The notes: a model not told the origin generated them from the letters alone. A stretch of DNA of 64,000 nt from Viscum album (GCA_963277665.1 OY728143.1:1121206110-1121270109), one strand, 5' to 3'; counted from the stretch's first letter, positions 48,965 through 62,978 are shown. Numbers and translations are program-made.

Positions 48965-50046
48965 ATTACTGTCAAACTAATGACAAATTAATTATTAGTT
49001 ATAAGATTTAATATTTGAATAATTTATAGTAAATAATATTTTATTAACTAGTTTAAAATTCATGAAATTATAAAATTCATCCAATTATTGTGGATAAGGA
49101 TATAAATATCAACACATTTCTTATTATGTGTCATTTACCATCTAAGTAACTTTGTTTTCCCTTTGAGTAAAATAAACAATTTTTTCATGATATGAGTAAA
49201 TGTATTTAAATAAGGGATACAAAAAATAGATAATGGCTTAAATACAATCAAAACGTGCATAAAGTTTTATATATGAAAGGTTATAGAGCCATAAATATAA
49301 TATATTCAAAATAAAAACCCATTTAAGATATTTTCATTTCAAATTTAATATAAATTAAAATAAGAGTTAGAGAAATTCTTGATTTCCCCTCCCCTCTTCT
49401 ATAAATGAGAAACTCATCTTATATTTTTCACACATAAAAACCATTATAGTTTTATAAATACCTTAAGAAATTCCTTATTAGAATTATTCCACTGATTATT
49501 GTGGTGTTTTTAGGAAATGTTACATTCAGAGGTGTCTGTTTTTTGGAACAAAATAATATTTTCCAAACAAAAGATATTGTTTTATATGAATTTTTTGTCT
49601 TATTAATTTTTCAACACACCTCTATACTTATTAAACCAATATTAAATTGTAAATAAATTTACATCCATATAATTATATGTTTTTATGTTTGTTTTATGAC
49701 CAATATCAATATTGAATTCCATATAACTATAAAATAATTCACCATTCATGTACACAACACACTACCGCCTCACAAACAAATGTAATTCCCTTTCCATCAC
49801 CATATTTATAGACTAGGTATGATGATGTAATTAATTTGTATATATAATATTAATGAAATTTTTATCTTTTTGAAAATATAATATTGAATTTTTGTTCCTA
49901 CTTTTCTATTTAGAATTAAAAGATAATGGTGGTCATTCGTACATTTTGACAGCCACCTCTATGAAGCGATTTGTTTTGTTCTTCATCAAGACACTAGATT
50001 AGTGATATATGAAATTATATTTGGTGAAGGAATATAATATATATAA
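48965..50046 (+). repeat. 3' LTR of element C, second segment
   Basis: Continues C's LTR after element E. It has a TATA-like TATAAATG at 49400-49406 in the same context as the B promoter, and from about 49480 it aligns with bases 1-540. Worn hairpin sites are at about 49760 (ACTACCGCCTC) and 49950. Cut at 50047 by element B. Confidence 0.75.
50042..50046. repeat. Target-site duplication of element B, left copy (TATAA)
   Basis: TATAA precedes the LTR start at 50047 and recurs at 62979-62983. Confidence 0.9.
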
Positions 50047-51629
50047 TGTAACATCCCAAGCTTCTACGGTATGCTTCTCTTTGAATAATGTGATAGTGTG
50101 TGTTGTACGCAACACCGAGTTCTAACACACCATAACAAATTAAACTAGCCATTATGAATAGTAATACCTAATTTTTGAAATTATATATATTTTATATTTT
50201 AAAATGAACTTAATTTTGGATTCGGAATATCGAATTTAGCCTAAGGTGAAATTTTGGTACTTTTCAGATAACTTTCATATTTTGATGAATAGTGAAAATG
50301 ACTAAATTTTAATTAAAAACAACTTTTTGAATCAAAATAATTAATAGTAATAAATTATGAATTTGAGTGGTTTTAAATTATATTTAGAATATATTTTTAC
50401 CATTTAATATAATGTTGGTCATTGGACATAATTTTACAATTAAACCGAATATAAACAAGTGTCAATCTTTTGATAGTTATTATCTCTTAAAAACACGCTT
50501 TTTGTTTTGACAGTGGGAATTAATTTTAAATTAATTTCTGCCACTTCTGTGTTTTGAATTTAGAAAAATGGATTCCATATTTGGAATCAGGATGTCCAAA
50601 TTGTGTAAATAGGTAACTTTTATTTTTAGACATTTTGAATAATTACTGCGGTAAATTTTTATTTACCATGGTTAAGGGTAAATCCGGTAAATAAGGGTTA
50701 AAAAATAATATTATAATAATATTAAATTACCCTAAAACGTGTCCTAGCCTTATTGGTTGATACATGTTCGACCATAGGAATCTTTGGGTCGATTTTGGGA
50801 CCCCATGGTTCCACTTGTAGGTGATAGGGACACTTTTTTTTAATTAAGTTAAAATGAATACAAAAATGACACAAGAATATATCTTTTAGAAAAACAATTT
50901 TTACATAGGGTTATATATGTTTTATTTTAGATTAAAAATATTCATTAGAAAGATAAAAAGATTTTCTACATAATTATAGTTTATTTATAATTTTTATACA
51001 TTAAATAATTTAATTTATTTATGACACAATGATGATGAAGTAATTACTATAATAGTGAAAAATTAAAATAATTGATATTATAAATACCCAAATAAATATA
51101 ATATGAAACTTTTAATGAATTAAACTAACTTTCTAGGATAATATGATATATTAGTATTTATTTAATTGACTTTTTTTTTGAAGTAATCAATCTGTTATAA
51201 GTTTCACAAAAATCAACTATTGAATAGTGTCAAAATTGACATAAAAGAATTCTTAAAACAAATATTATATTATTAATTGATATTAAATTCCTAAAAATAT
51301 AAGGTTCAGTCAAGAGACTTATATCATTATAGGTTCATCATTAATGGAACACTTGGGGGTCTCTTGGATGTATATAGTAAGTTTATTAACCATATTATAT
51401 AAAAATACAATGAGACATTGTAAAAGTGAAACTAATTAATTTAGAGTTAATACTTAAAGATAAGGTTAATATAAGTACCCAAACCTGTCTAAATTCTATT
51501 TGTTGAGTTTTTTTCGACCTATCCCCACCTTAAAATTTAAATAATCACCTTTGGAGCCATTATAAACCGAATATGAATTTATTATAAATTAATATTTCTA
51601 GCTTTTTCAAAGGTGCCCCTCACCCCTCT

Positions 51630-51637
51630 TATAAAAG
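51630..51637 (+). promoter_or_regulatory. TATA box of element B, 5' LTR
   Basis: TATAAAAG in the same CTCTTATAAAAGG context as A. The 3' LTR copy is at 60600-60607. Confidence 0.8.
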
Positions 51638-51973
51638 GGCACTCCTCCTTCTCATTTATTCACACCTTAAAAGCCTTTTGGTTTGGCCACCCTCTACCCA
51701 AATACTCTCCCAACTTCCCTCAATACATCCTAGAGGCCCTAGTTTGATCAGAAAGACAACCTAAGGAGCCCTTTTGATCAAATCAAAAGGAAGAACCCGA
51801 AGAAGAGGTAATGATTTCACCACCCTTTTCCAAGTTCCTTTCTTCTTCCACTTCTTCTTCATTTGTTATTACCATTCTAAAATAATAACTCCGGTATCAT
51901 ATATATACTGTAATGTTATTGTAAATATGGTACAACCATATTCAGTATTCTATCCACCCTTTGAATAACATGT

Positions 51974-52018
51974 CACCATACGTGCGTACGTACGGCTTAC
52001 CGTCTCCACGTCGTGGTG
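51974..52018 (+). promoter_or_regulatory. Hairpin 1 of element B LTR with CGTACGTACG
   Basis: CACCATACGTG pairs with CACGTCGTGGTG around the palindrome CGTACGTACG (51985-51994) and an inner ACGG-CTTA-CCGT stem. A copy is at 60944-60988. Confidence 0.65.
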
Positions 52019-52164
52019 TAATTGTTATGAAATATATTATTATTTGGATGGGTATAATAATGATATGTAACTCATGTAAATAATAAATATTACACGTTAA
52101 TTATTCTTTATATATGATATAAAAACCATTTATATATTACTTTAATATCAAAAGAATGATATTG

Positions 52165-52206
52165 TCGCTCGTGCGTACGTACGGACTACCGTCTCCACGA
52201 ATGCGA
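52165..52206 (+). promoter_or_regulatory. Hairpin 2 of element B LTR with CGTACGTACG
   Basis: TCGCTCGTG pairs with CACGA-AT-GCGA around CGTACGTACG (52174-52183) and an inner ACGG-ACTA-CCGT stem. A copy is at 61135-61176. Confidence 0.65.
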
Positions 52207-54008
52207 TGAGATTCATTCTCCATCGTATCCATTCAAGTATAATTATCATTTGATGATTTAAAAATTATGTTTAAAGACTTAATATCATTCTGGATATGAA
52301 TAATATACAACCTATTCATTACAAACATGGCTTACGTAACAAAACAGATAAAAGAAAACAAGTAAGTTAACACCCGAAACAACGATAAAACTAAGATATT
52401 ATTATCAAATCAATATTAAAAGATCATATATGATATCATATTAATTTATATGATTATTTTATAATTTAATAACAATTATTTCACTATTATACAGGAGGAT
52501 AACCTACCACAACCAAGGAAAAGTGTAAGGTAAGGGGTTTTCATCTCACTCCTTATTCCCGTGAGATTCATGCCATATTGCCACCATTAACTTTTGTGTG
52601 GTGTATGTACTGCCCATAATTATATTCTTTGTGTAATACACTCTAATTTATGTGTATTTACATATTCATTGTATGATACCTCTTTCATGGGTTTTATGTT
52701 TCATAAGTTACCAAATTGGTAAGGGTTATTTCACAATCTGTTCATTATCCAAGGTTGTTTATACGTAATAATCTACCAGGATCTCTTTATCATCAACATC
52801 CATGTTTTCTTAAAAATGTATTTCAAAACATTTTTATTATTTACAAGAATATAGGTTAAAGTCATTTATACCCTTGTTTTACTTTTTATAAGAGGAATAT
52901 TTCCGTCGTTTTCAAAACAAGGTCCTTTTAACCTCTTCGACAGAATTAAGGTAAGAATGTTTTTTTAACTTATACGGCGGGTGCGGCTATTTTCGGCCGT
53001 TATAAAATCGTCGAAGCTTCCCTTACAAGCTTATAAGAATATTTTCAAAGAAAATGTTTTTTTTATAAATATATTACTCTTAAATTATTTCAAAATAGAA
53101 AGAGATATTTCTCTAAAAAGAGTTTTGATTTCATCTATGTCAACATCCTTTGATGGATTTTACGCTTATTTGAAGTTGATTTATTATGATACAAAACTTC
53201 TATATTGTATTGAAGGTTTTGTGATATGTTTGACCGTGGATGTGCTATTTTTATACCATTCATGGTTTATGATGAAAGTATTGACATTTTGTATGCTAGT
53301 TTTAATACGAATGTTTATTTTATGTTTAAACCTTTTCATATGGGAATGCATTGGACTTAATATGTGACGGGTGGAGCCCGCTATAGATCCTCGATGCATA
53401 GGTAGGTATCATGAGACAAACTAGTGTCTTGTCACAAGGACTTGACAAAATCTTATTTGTAGTCTTGGAACGAGGCCTTGGCTATGTGGTTATGATAGTC
53501 TGGCATTATGCATTCCATCATTATGAAAGTGGTTATTGATTTTGCATGTGATTATTCGATTAGTAGAATATCCATGTGAATAAGTAAATGGAATTATTTC
53601 ATTTTATTTATTCCATACTATGTTGAAAGTTCAAGTTGAAAGGCTTTTGTTTTAGTTATACATTGCCTTAAATGTTTATTCTTATTTATGAAAGTTTCCG
53701 CTATATTGTTATCCTTACGGGGAATTTGAGCTCACCCCTTTTCTATGTTTTATTTTTCCCAGGAAGTGAAGAAGTAAATTATGAATGGCCTGCAGGGATA
53801 TTATGTGGGGATATGAGTGTGGATTATGGAGACAATATGTTGTCGTAGTAGTTTTTCATTTTATGATGTAATGTAAGACTTATGAATATATCTAGTGTTT
53901 CCAAGGCTACTAAACCAATCGGTCTTTCGAGATTTGATCTTTCTTGTGATCATGCCAATGTTATATAATAATGCACAAACTCTGGGTAACTAGGGTTGGG
54001 GCGTTACA

Positions 54009-54509
54009 GTTGGTATCAAAGGAAGTTTAGTACAAATCTTGGAAGCTAGATTTAGATAAACTCTGATTAGAGCACACAGACCTAAGATGAACTTTGAGGA
54101 TTAGTATAGAAGAACTTCCTAGAATTTTGGTATTGTAGAGATTTTGTGAGTTTTCCGAGCAATACATCCCTGTCTGGATACGAGAAGGTAGAGGCGGCTC
54201 TGGCACAGATGTACCTAGGGGTAAAACCCGAAAACACCGCTTTGAGCTAGACTCGAATGGGAACTGGTGCACGACAACGGGCCTTCCCGCACTCTTGGTT
54301 ACGACACTCCTGGGGTATATGCTTAGGATAACTCTCATTTTCTTTACAAATAATTATGAAGGGTTTATGAGTATATACTTCGTCAAAGAAAACATTTTTA
54401 TGATTATGGATTATATCCATAAATAGTTCAATTTATGTTAAGTGTTTTATAAGTATGGGATTATGTATTTTGATTCATGAACTGATCTAGTTTATGCCAT
54501 TGTTTAGAA
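54009..54509 (+). other. Leader of element B with primer-binding site
   Basis: Primer site TGGTATCAAAGG (54011-54022). Length and sequence are very close to the leader of A (25673-26172). No open frame conserved between the two. Confidence 0.75.
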
Positions 54510-55590
54510 ATGGCGCCTAGTGGAAGAAATGGAAACCGTATCAATGCACGCACTCCATGTAGGGATTTCCCTCCTGCTCAAGATAATTATAGTGGAGCTG
54601 GTGATGCAACCGGTGCCGATCAGCTAATCACCATACTGGGACAACTCACTCAAGTTATGAATAATAACCTTACTAGTATGGAGCATCCTGATCCACAACA
54701 TAGAGGATCAATGTTAGATCGATTCACGAGGCAACAACCACCAATGTTCAATGGGAGTACAAATCCCTTAGTAGCTGAGCAATGGATGAATTCCCTAGAG
54801 AAAATATTTCAGGCTTTGGGGAGCAGTGAAAGGGAAAAAGTTATCATGGAAGTTTACCTCCTCATTGGAGATGCTGATCAATGGTGGTCATTGATTCAAA
54901 ACATGAAGGAAGATGATGAAGTATCAAATATGGAATGGAGGGAGTTCAAAGATCTGTTTTTAGAAAAATACTTTCCTCGCGACCATCGAGAAAATATGGA
55001 AAGGCAATTTCTGAGTCTGAGACAAAAGGAGGCTGAGAATGTCGCAAAGTATGAGGCTAATTTTACAAGGTTATCAAGGTATGCTGGAGATTATATATGT
55101 AACCCAAGAAGTAAGATTGATAGTTTCTTTGATGGGTTAAAACTATTTCTCCATTGAGCATTAGTCTCACAATCCTTTTCATCGTGCGAAGACATTCTCT
55201 CATGTGCTATCAAGACCGAAAAGGAATTCTCTAAGTCCTACGACTTTAAAGCAAAGCAAGAGAAGAAGAGACCTTCTGATAAATCTGGGAATGTAAATAA
55301 GGGGAAGAAGGGAAAGGATGAATATCCATCTTGTTGTAAATGCGGGAAGAAACATCCTGGTACTTGCTTGAAGGGAATGGGTGTCTGTTACAAGTGTGGT
55401 GAAAAAGGCCACCAAGCTCATGATTGCAAGGGGAAGAAGGAAGATACCAACGTTCAGTGCTACAATTGCAGGGAGATGGGGCATTATGAAAATTAATGTC
55501 CTAAGCGTCAGGAGAACTTACCTCAGAAAAGGCCAAGGGATCAAGGCCAAGCTTATGCTATCGCTACTATTGAGGTCGAAGCTCCGAAAG
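54510..55590 (+). pseudogene. gag: Gag of element B (two stops)
   Basis: Starts with the same MAPSGRNGNR as A and keeps the Gag core (QWWSLIQ, LEKYFPRDHR, YEANFTRL). A stop at 55155-55157 stands where A has Arg in its LRRAL stretch; a second at 55494-55496 breaks the third knuckle after GHYEN. The knuckles are CCKCGKKHPGTC (unusual CX2CX3HX3C spacing, as in A), CYKCGEKGHQAHDC and CYNCREMGHYEN. No frameshift. Gag runs straight into protease in the same frame, so Gag-Pol was one polyprotein. Confidence 0.88.
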
Positions 55591-58500
55591 ACGTGGTGGC
55601 AGGTAATTTAATGGTTTCCTCAAGTTTAGCAAATGCATTATTTGATTCTGGATCATCGCATTGTTTCATATCTTTCCAATTTACTAAGAAAATTAGATAT
55701 TTCCAATTTGATTTAACAAGGGAGTTGTCAGTTAAAACTCCTAAGGGAAGTATCATTGCAACAATGTTTTGTGAATCAGTCCCCATTAGAGCACATAAAT
55801 GTTCGTTATCTGCTGATCTCATCGTCATACCTATGATTGAGTTTGATATAATCCTCGGTATGGACTAGATTTCAGACTATGATGCGAAGATTTATTGTAA
55901 GAAGAAAGAGGTTACAATTCTTGATGATAATGATAAGGAAAACCTTATCTTTAGAGAAGAATTGTCACCTCCTAATTCTTATTTAGATCCACCCTCAATA
56001 GCTCAACTAAATACAATTATTGGGGAGGAAGAGAATGAAATAACTGTGGGTGAGGAAAGGAATGTTCAAATAAAGGATGTACCTATTGTGAAAGAATTTG
56101 TAGATGTATTTCCGGAAGATTTACCTGGACATCCTCCAGAACGAGAAGTTGAGTGTTCCATTGATTTAATTCCTGGATCAAGGCCTATATCGAAGACCCC
56201 TTATAGAATGGCCACTGTAGAATTAGTTGAACTAAAGAAAAAACTAGAGGAATTGAGTAATAAAGGATTTATTCTCCCTAGTGTTTCTCCATGGGGAGCC
56301 CCTGTTCTTTTTGTTAAAAAGAAAGATGGATCTATGAGGTTATGAATCGACTACAGGGAGATCAATGCTATAAAGATAAAGAACAAGTATCCCCTACCCC
56401 GTATTGATGATTTATTTGACCAACTGCATGGACCTCAATACTTTTCAAAGATTGACATTCGATCTGGATACCATCAGTTGTGTGTGAAGAAGGAAGACAT
56501 TCCGAAGACAGCATTTCGAACCAGGTACGGGCATTACGAGTTTACTGTAATGCCGTTTGGATTGACTAATGCACCCTCTGTATTCATGGATCTTATGAAT
56601 AGAGTTTTCAAGGAGTATCTAGATGAATTTGTGGTGGTATTTATTGATGATATATTAGTATAATCTAAAAGCTACGAAGATCATGAAAATCACATGCGCA
56701 CTATCTTGAAGACTCTGAGGAGGCATGAATTATATGGAAAGTTTAGCAAGTGTGAATTCTGGCTTCATGAGATTTCCTTTCTTGGCCATATTGTCTCTAA
56801 AGATGGAATCTCTGTTGATCCTTCTAAGACCAAGGCAATCCAAGAATGGCCAGAACCTACGAGTATAACTGAGGTACACAATTTTATTGGTTTGGATGGT
56901 TATTATCGACGTTTCTTCCAGAATTTTGCCCGATTGGCTAACCCATTAACGAAGCTCACACGTAAAGGGGTTAAATTTGTTTGGACAAAAGAGTGTGAAG
57001 AATGTTTCGAAGAACTGAAGAGAAGATTAGTCAATGCTCCTATATTGACTCTACCATCGGGGAATGATGGGTTCGTTATTTATAGTGATGCATCAAAGAA
57101 AGGACTTGGTTGTGTCCTTATGCAGAATGATAGAGTTATTGCATATGCATCATGAAAGTTGAAAATTCATGAACAAAACTATCCTACTCATGATCTCGAG
57201 TTAGCAGCTGTAATCTTTTCTTTGAAGATATGGAGGCACTATCTCTATGGTGAAAAATGTGAGATTTATACTGATCACAAGAGTTTGAAGTATATTTTCT
57301 CACAAAAAGAACTCAACATGAAGCAAAGGAGATGGATTGAATTACTCAAGGATTATGATTGTACGATACACTACCACCCAGGGAAAGCAAACAAGGTGGC
57401 ATATGCTTTGAGCAGAAAAGACCATGGAGTTTTGAACATGATGAGAATTGAAATGGATCCAATTTTCATGGATCTAGTAAAGATGGACATGGGTATAACC
57501 AGGGAAGGTGAAACATCAATGCATTTTCAAATGGTTTCCAAACCATCTTTTATAGAAAGGATTAAGAGTTCTCAGACCGATGATGAAGAATTCCAAAAGA
57601 CGATTAAAGCTGTGAATGATGGGAGATTGAGAGACTTTGTGTATGAAGATGGAATTTTGAAATTTGGGAAGAGACATTGTGTTCCCAATATACCTGATCT
57701 AAAAAGGGAATTGCTGGATGATGCTCATAGTTCTAATTTCTCTATACACCCTGGGAGCACCAAAATGTATAGAGATTTGATGGAAGATTTTTGGTGGGAC
57801 AATATGAAGAGGGAGATTGCTGATTTTGTGTCAAGATATATGGTTTGTCAGCAAGTTAAAGCTGGAAGGCAACAGCCTGGAGGAGTCATGCAACATCTTC
57901 CCATACCAGAGTGGAAATGGGACAACATTACGATGGACTTTGTCATGGGGCTACCAAAGACTCCTAGAAGGAACGATGCGATATGGGTTATTGTTGATCG
58001 TCTTACCAAGTCAGCACATTTTCTTGCTATAAGAGAAGATCTACCCCTGGAACCTTTATCAAGACTATATATTAATGAAGTTGTGAGACTTCATGGAGTA
58101 CCCCTATCTATTGTTTCTGATCGTGATCCCCGTTTTACTTCAAGATTTTGGAAAAGTCTTTAGAAATCCCTGGATACTGAACTTCTTTTGAGCACTTCTT
58201 ACCACCCTCAGACAGATGGACAATCAGAACGGACTATTCAAACCTTATAAGACATGTTGAGATCTTTCTCACTTGACTTTCAGGGTATGTGGGATCAATA
58301 TTTACCTCTGGTAGAATTTTCCTATAACAATAGCTTCCATTCGAGTATTCAGATGGCACCATATGAAGAGTTATACGGAAAGAGATGTTGTACACCAACC
58401 TGTTGGGATGACGTTGGTGAAAGAAAACTTGTAGGCCCAGAACTGGTGGAGGAAGCGATGGAAAAGGTGAAGGTAATCCAAAATCACATCAAAGCAGCTC

Positions 58501-58976
58501 AAAGTAGGCAGAAGAGCTATGCCGATAATCGAAGGAAGGATTTGGAGTTTCAAGACAGTGATCATGTTTTCCTGAAGGTATATCCATGGAAGGGAGTCAT
58601 ACGTTTTGGTAAGAAAGGTAAATTGAGTCCCAGGTACATCGGACCTTTCGAAATTCTAGAACTAATTGGGGCTGTAGCTTACCGATTGGCAATGCCGCCA
58701 AGTCTCTCTAAAGTTCACGATGTGTTCCACGTATCTCTGTTGAGGAAATACATGCCTGACCCAACGCATGTAATCACCTATGAGGAATTAGAACTGGAAC
58801 CCGACCTGTCTTATTTCGAAGAGCCCGTCAAGATTCTTGATACGAGAGAACAAGTACTTAGAAACCGGACGACGCGTCTGGTAAAAGTTATGTGGAGAAA
58901 CCATAAGATGGAAGAGGCAACGTGGGAACCCGAGGAACTTATGATGAAGAACCACCCGAGTCTTTTCATGCGTTAG
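55591..58976 (+). pseudogene. pol: Pol of element B: protease, RT, RNase H, integrase, chromodomain-like end
   Basis: Same frame as gag to the final stop after 58970, with no frameshift. Protease at about 55600-55870 has LFDSGSSHCFIS. RT at about 56060-56660 has [20 protein letters not shown] and an intact FIDDILV. RNase H at about 57040-57420 has YSDASKKGLGCVLM and [13 protein letters not shown], but the usual ADALSRK reads AYALSRK, losing an Asp. Integrase at about 57690-58560 has the His pair (AHSS, SIHPGS), one Cys of the second pair changed to Tyr ([10 protein letters not shown]), then [18 protein letters not shown] and SERTIQTL. The end (VLRNRTTRLVKVMWRNHK...EATWEPE) is a chromodomain-type tail, as in Tekay/Del chromoviruses. 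Stops: 55866, 56343, 56661, 57153, 58161, 58248. Confidence 0.92.
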
Positions 58977-59008
58977 TATTCTATAAATTTCGAGGACGAA
59001 ATTATTTG

Positions 59009-59021
59009 AAGGAGGGGAGAA
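59009..59021 (+). other. Polypurine tract of element B
   Basis: AAGGAGGGGAGAA directly before the 3' LTR, identical to that of A. Confidence 0.9.
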
Positions 59022-62000
59022 TGTAACACCCCAAGCTTCTACGGTACGCTTCTCTTTGAATAATGTGATAGCGTGTGTTGTACGCAACACCGAGTTCTAA
59101 CACACCATAACCAATTAAACTAGCCGTTATGAATAGTAATACCTACTTTTTGAAATTATATATATTTTATATTTTAAAATGGACTTCATTTTTGGATTCG
59201 GAATATCGAATTTAGCCTAAGGTGAAATTTTGGTACTTTTCAGATAACTTTCATATTTTGATGAATAGTGAAAATGACTAAATTTTAATTAAATATTTTT
59301 TTTAATAAAAATAATTAATAGTAATAAATTATGAATTTGGGTGGTTTTAAATTATATTTAGAATATATTTTTACCATTTAATATAATGTTGGTCATTGGA
59401 CATAATTTTACAATTAAACCGAACATAAACAAGTGTCAATCTTTTGATAGTTATTATCTCTTAAAAACACGCCTTTTGTTTTGATAGCGGGAATTAATTT
59501 TAAATTAATTTCTGCCACATTTGTGTTTTGAATTTAGAAAAATGGATTCCATATTTTGAATCAGGATTTCCAAATTGTGTAAATAGGTAAATTTTATTTT
59601 TAGACATTTTGAATAATTACTGCGGTAAATATTTTATTTACCACGGTTAAGGGTAAATCCGGTAAATAAGGGTTAAAAAATAATGATATAATAATACTAA
59701 ATTACCCTAAAACGTTTCCTAGCCTTATTGGTTGATACATGTTCTACCATAGGCATCTTTCGGTCGATTTTGGGACCCCATGGTGCCACTTGTAGGTGAT
59801 AGGGACACTTTTTTTTAATTAGGTTAAAATGAATACAAAAATGACACAAGCATATATCTTTTAGAAATTTTTTTACATAGGGTTATATATGTTGGATTTT
59901 AGATTATAAATAATCATTATAAAGATAAAAAGACTTCCTACATAATTATAGTTTATTTATAATTTTTAGACATTAAATAATATAATTTATTTATGACACA
60001 ATGATGATGAAGTAATTACTATAATAGTGAAAAATTAAACTAATTGATATTATAAATACCCAAATAAATATAATATGAAACTTATAATGAACTAAACTAA
60101 TTTTCTTGGATTTTATGATATATTAGTATTGATTTAATTGACTTTGTTTGAAGTAATAAATCTGTTATGAGTTTCACAAAAATCAACTATTGAATAGTGT
60201 CAAAATTGACATAAAAGAATTCTTAAAACAAATATTATATTATTAATTGATATTAAATTCCTAAAAATCTAAGGTTCTTCCAAGAGACTTATATCATGAT
60301 AGGTTCATCATTAATGGACCACTTGGGGGTCTCTTGGATGTATATAGTACGTTTATTAACCATATTATATAAAAATACAAAGAGACATTGTAAAAGTGAA
60401 ACTAATTAATTTAGAGTTAATACTTAAAGATAAGGTTAATATAAGTACCCAAACCTGTCTAAATTCTATTGGTTGAGTTTTTTTCTACCTATCCCTACTT
60501 TAAAATTTAAATAATCAACTTTGGAGCCATTAGAACCCAAATATTAATTTATTATAAATTAATATTTCTAGCTTTTCCAAAGGTGCCCCTCACCCCTCTT
60601 ATAAAAGGGAACTCCTACTTCTCATTTATTCACACCTTCAAAGCCTTTTGGTTCGGCCAAACTCTACCCAAATACTCTCCCATCTTCCCTCAATACAACA
60701 TAGAGGCCCAAGTTTGATCAGAAATCCAACCTAAGGATCCCTTTTGATCAAATCAAAAGGAAGAACCCAAAGAAGAGGTAATGATTTCACCACCCTTTTC
60801 CAAGTTCCTTTCTTCTTCCACTTCTTCTTCTTTTGTTATTACCATTCTAAAATAATAAATCCGGTATCATATATATACTGTGATGTTATTATAAATATGT
60901 TACAACCATATTCAGTATTCTATCCACCCTTTGAATAACATGTCACCATACGTGCGTACGTACGGCTTACCGTCTCCACGTCATGGTGTAATTGTTATTA
61001 AATATATTATTATTTGGATGGGTATAATAATGATATGTAACTCATGTAAATAATAAATATTACATGTTAATGATTCTTTGTATATGATATAAAAACCATT
61101 TATATATTATTTTAATATCAAAAGAATGATATTGTCCCTCGTGCGTACGTACGGACTACCGTCTCCACGAACGCGATGAGATTCATTCTCCATCGTATCC
61201 ATTCAGGTATAATTATCATTTGATGATTTAAAAATTATGTTTAAGGACTTGATATAATTATGGATATGAATAATATACAACCTATCCATTACAAACATGT
61301 CTTACGTAACAAAACATATAAAAGAAAACAAGTAAGTTAAAACCCGAAACAACGATAATACTAAGATATTAATATCAAATCAATATTAAAAGATCGTATA
61401 TGATATCATATTAATATATATGATTGTTGTATAATTTAATAAAAATTATTTCACTATTATACATGAGGTTAACCTACCCCAACCAAGGAAAAGTGAAAGT
61501 TAAGGGGTTTTCATCTCACTCCTTATTCCCGTGAGATTCATGCCATATTGCCACCATTACCTTTTGTGTGGTGTATGTACTACCCATAATTATATTCTTT
61601 GTGTAATACACTCTAATTTATGTGTATTTACATATTCATTGTATGATACCTCTTTCATGGGTTTTATGTTTCATAAGTTACTAAATTGGTAAGGGTTATT
61701 TCACAATCTCTTCATTATCCGAGGTTGTTTATACGTAATAATCTACTGGGATCTCTTTATCATCCACATCCATGTTTTCTTAAAAATGTATTTCAAAACA
61801 TTTTTATTATTTAAAAGAATATGGGATAAAGTCATTTATACCCTTGTTTGACTTTTTATAAGAGGAATCTTTCCGTCGTTTTCAAAACAAGGTCCTTTTA
61901 ACCTTTTCGACAGAATTAAGGTAAGAATGTTTTTTTAACTTATACGGTGGGTGCGGCTATTTTCCGCCGTTATAAAATCGTCGAAGCTTACCTTACAAGC

Positions 62001-62978
62001 TTATAAGAATATTTTCAAAGAAAATGTTTTATTTTATAAATATATGACTCGTAAATTATTTCAAAATAGAAAGAGATATTTCTCTAAAAAGAGTTTTGAT
62101 TTCATCTATGTCAACATGCTTTGATGGATTTTACGCTTATTTGAAGTTGATTTATTATGATACAAAACTTCTATATTGTATTGAAGGTTTTGTGATATGT
62201 TTGACTGTGGATGTGCTATTTTTATACCATTCATGGTTTATGGTGAAAGTATTGACATTTCGTATTCTAGTTTTAATACGAATGTTTATGTTATGTTTAA
62301 ACCTTTTCATATGGGAATGCATTGGACTTAATATGTGACGGGTGGAGCCCTCTATAGCTCCTCGATGCATCGGTAGGTCTCATGAGACAAACTAGTGTCT
62401 TGGCACAAGGCCTTGATAAAATATTATTTGTAGTCTTGTCACGAGGCCTTGGCTATGTGGTTATGATAGTCTGGCATTATGCATTCCGTCATTATGAAAG
62501 TGGTTATTGATTTTTCATGTGATTATTTGATTAGTAGAATATCCATGTGAATAAGTAAATGGAAATATTTCATTTATTTATGCCATACTATGTTGAAAGT
62601 TCAAGTTGAAAGGCTTTTGTTTTAGTTATACATTGCCTTAAATGTTTATTCTTATTTATGAAAGTTTCTGCTATATTGTTATCCTTACGGGGAATTTGTG
62701 CTCACCCCTTTTCTATGTTTTATTTTTCCCAGGAAGTGAAGAAGTAAATTATGAATGACCTGCAGGGATATTATGTGGGGATATGAGTGTGGATTATGGA
62801 GACAATATGTTGTTGTAGTAGTTTTTCATTTTATGATGTAATGTAAGACTTATGAATATATCTAGTGTTTCCAAGTCTACTAAACCAATCGGTCTTTCGA
62901 GATTTGATCTTTCTTGTGATCATGACAATGTTATGTAATAATGCACCGACTCTGGGTAACTAGGGTCGGGGCGTTACC
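59022..62978 (+). repeat. 3' LTR of element B, 3957 bp
   Basis: Starts TGTAACACCCC and ends GCGTTACC, the final A of the usual CA changed to C. TATA box 60600-60607, hairpins 60944-60988 and 61135-61176, palindrome cluster 62344-62388 (complete here). Confidence 0.93.

Larger units (their letters stand above)
50047..54008 (+). repeat. 5' LTR of element B, 3962 bp
   Basis: Starts TGTAACATCCC and ends GGGGCGTTACA. TATA box 51630-51637, hairpins 51974-52018 and 52165-52206, palindrome cluster 53373-53417 (two of its three dyads broken by point changes). The open frame 52981-53367 has no recognisable domain and is not taken as a gene. Confidence 0.93.
50047..62978 (+). mobile_element. Element B: full-length chromovirus-like gypsy element, relative of A with pol
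   Basis: A 12.9 kb element with matching TATAA duplications, LTRs of 3962 and 3957 bp, primer site, gag-pol in one frame, and a polypurine tract identical to A's. Its LTR is recognisably related to that of A but clearly different, while leader and gag are close. LTRs differ by roughly 3 percent by eye. Eight in-frame stops make it inactive today. Confidence 0.95.

Noticed and set aside
52981..53367. 128-residue open frame in the B 5' LTR
   Set aside because: Low-complexity, hydrophobic reading of AT-rich LTR; the 3' LTR copy keeps only 80 residues (62096-62338) and element A has no counterpart.
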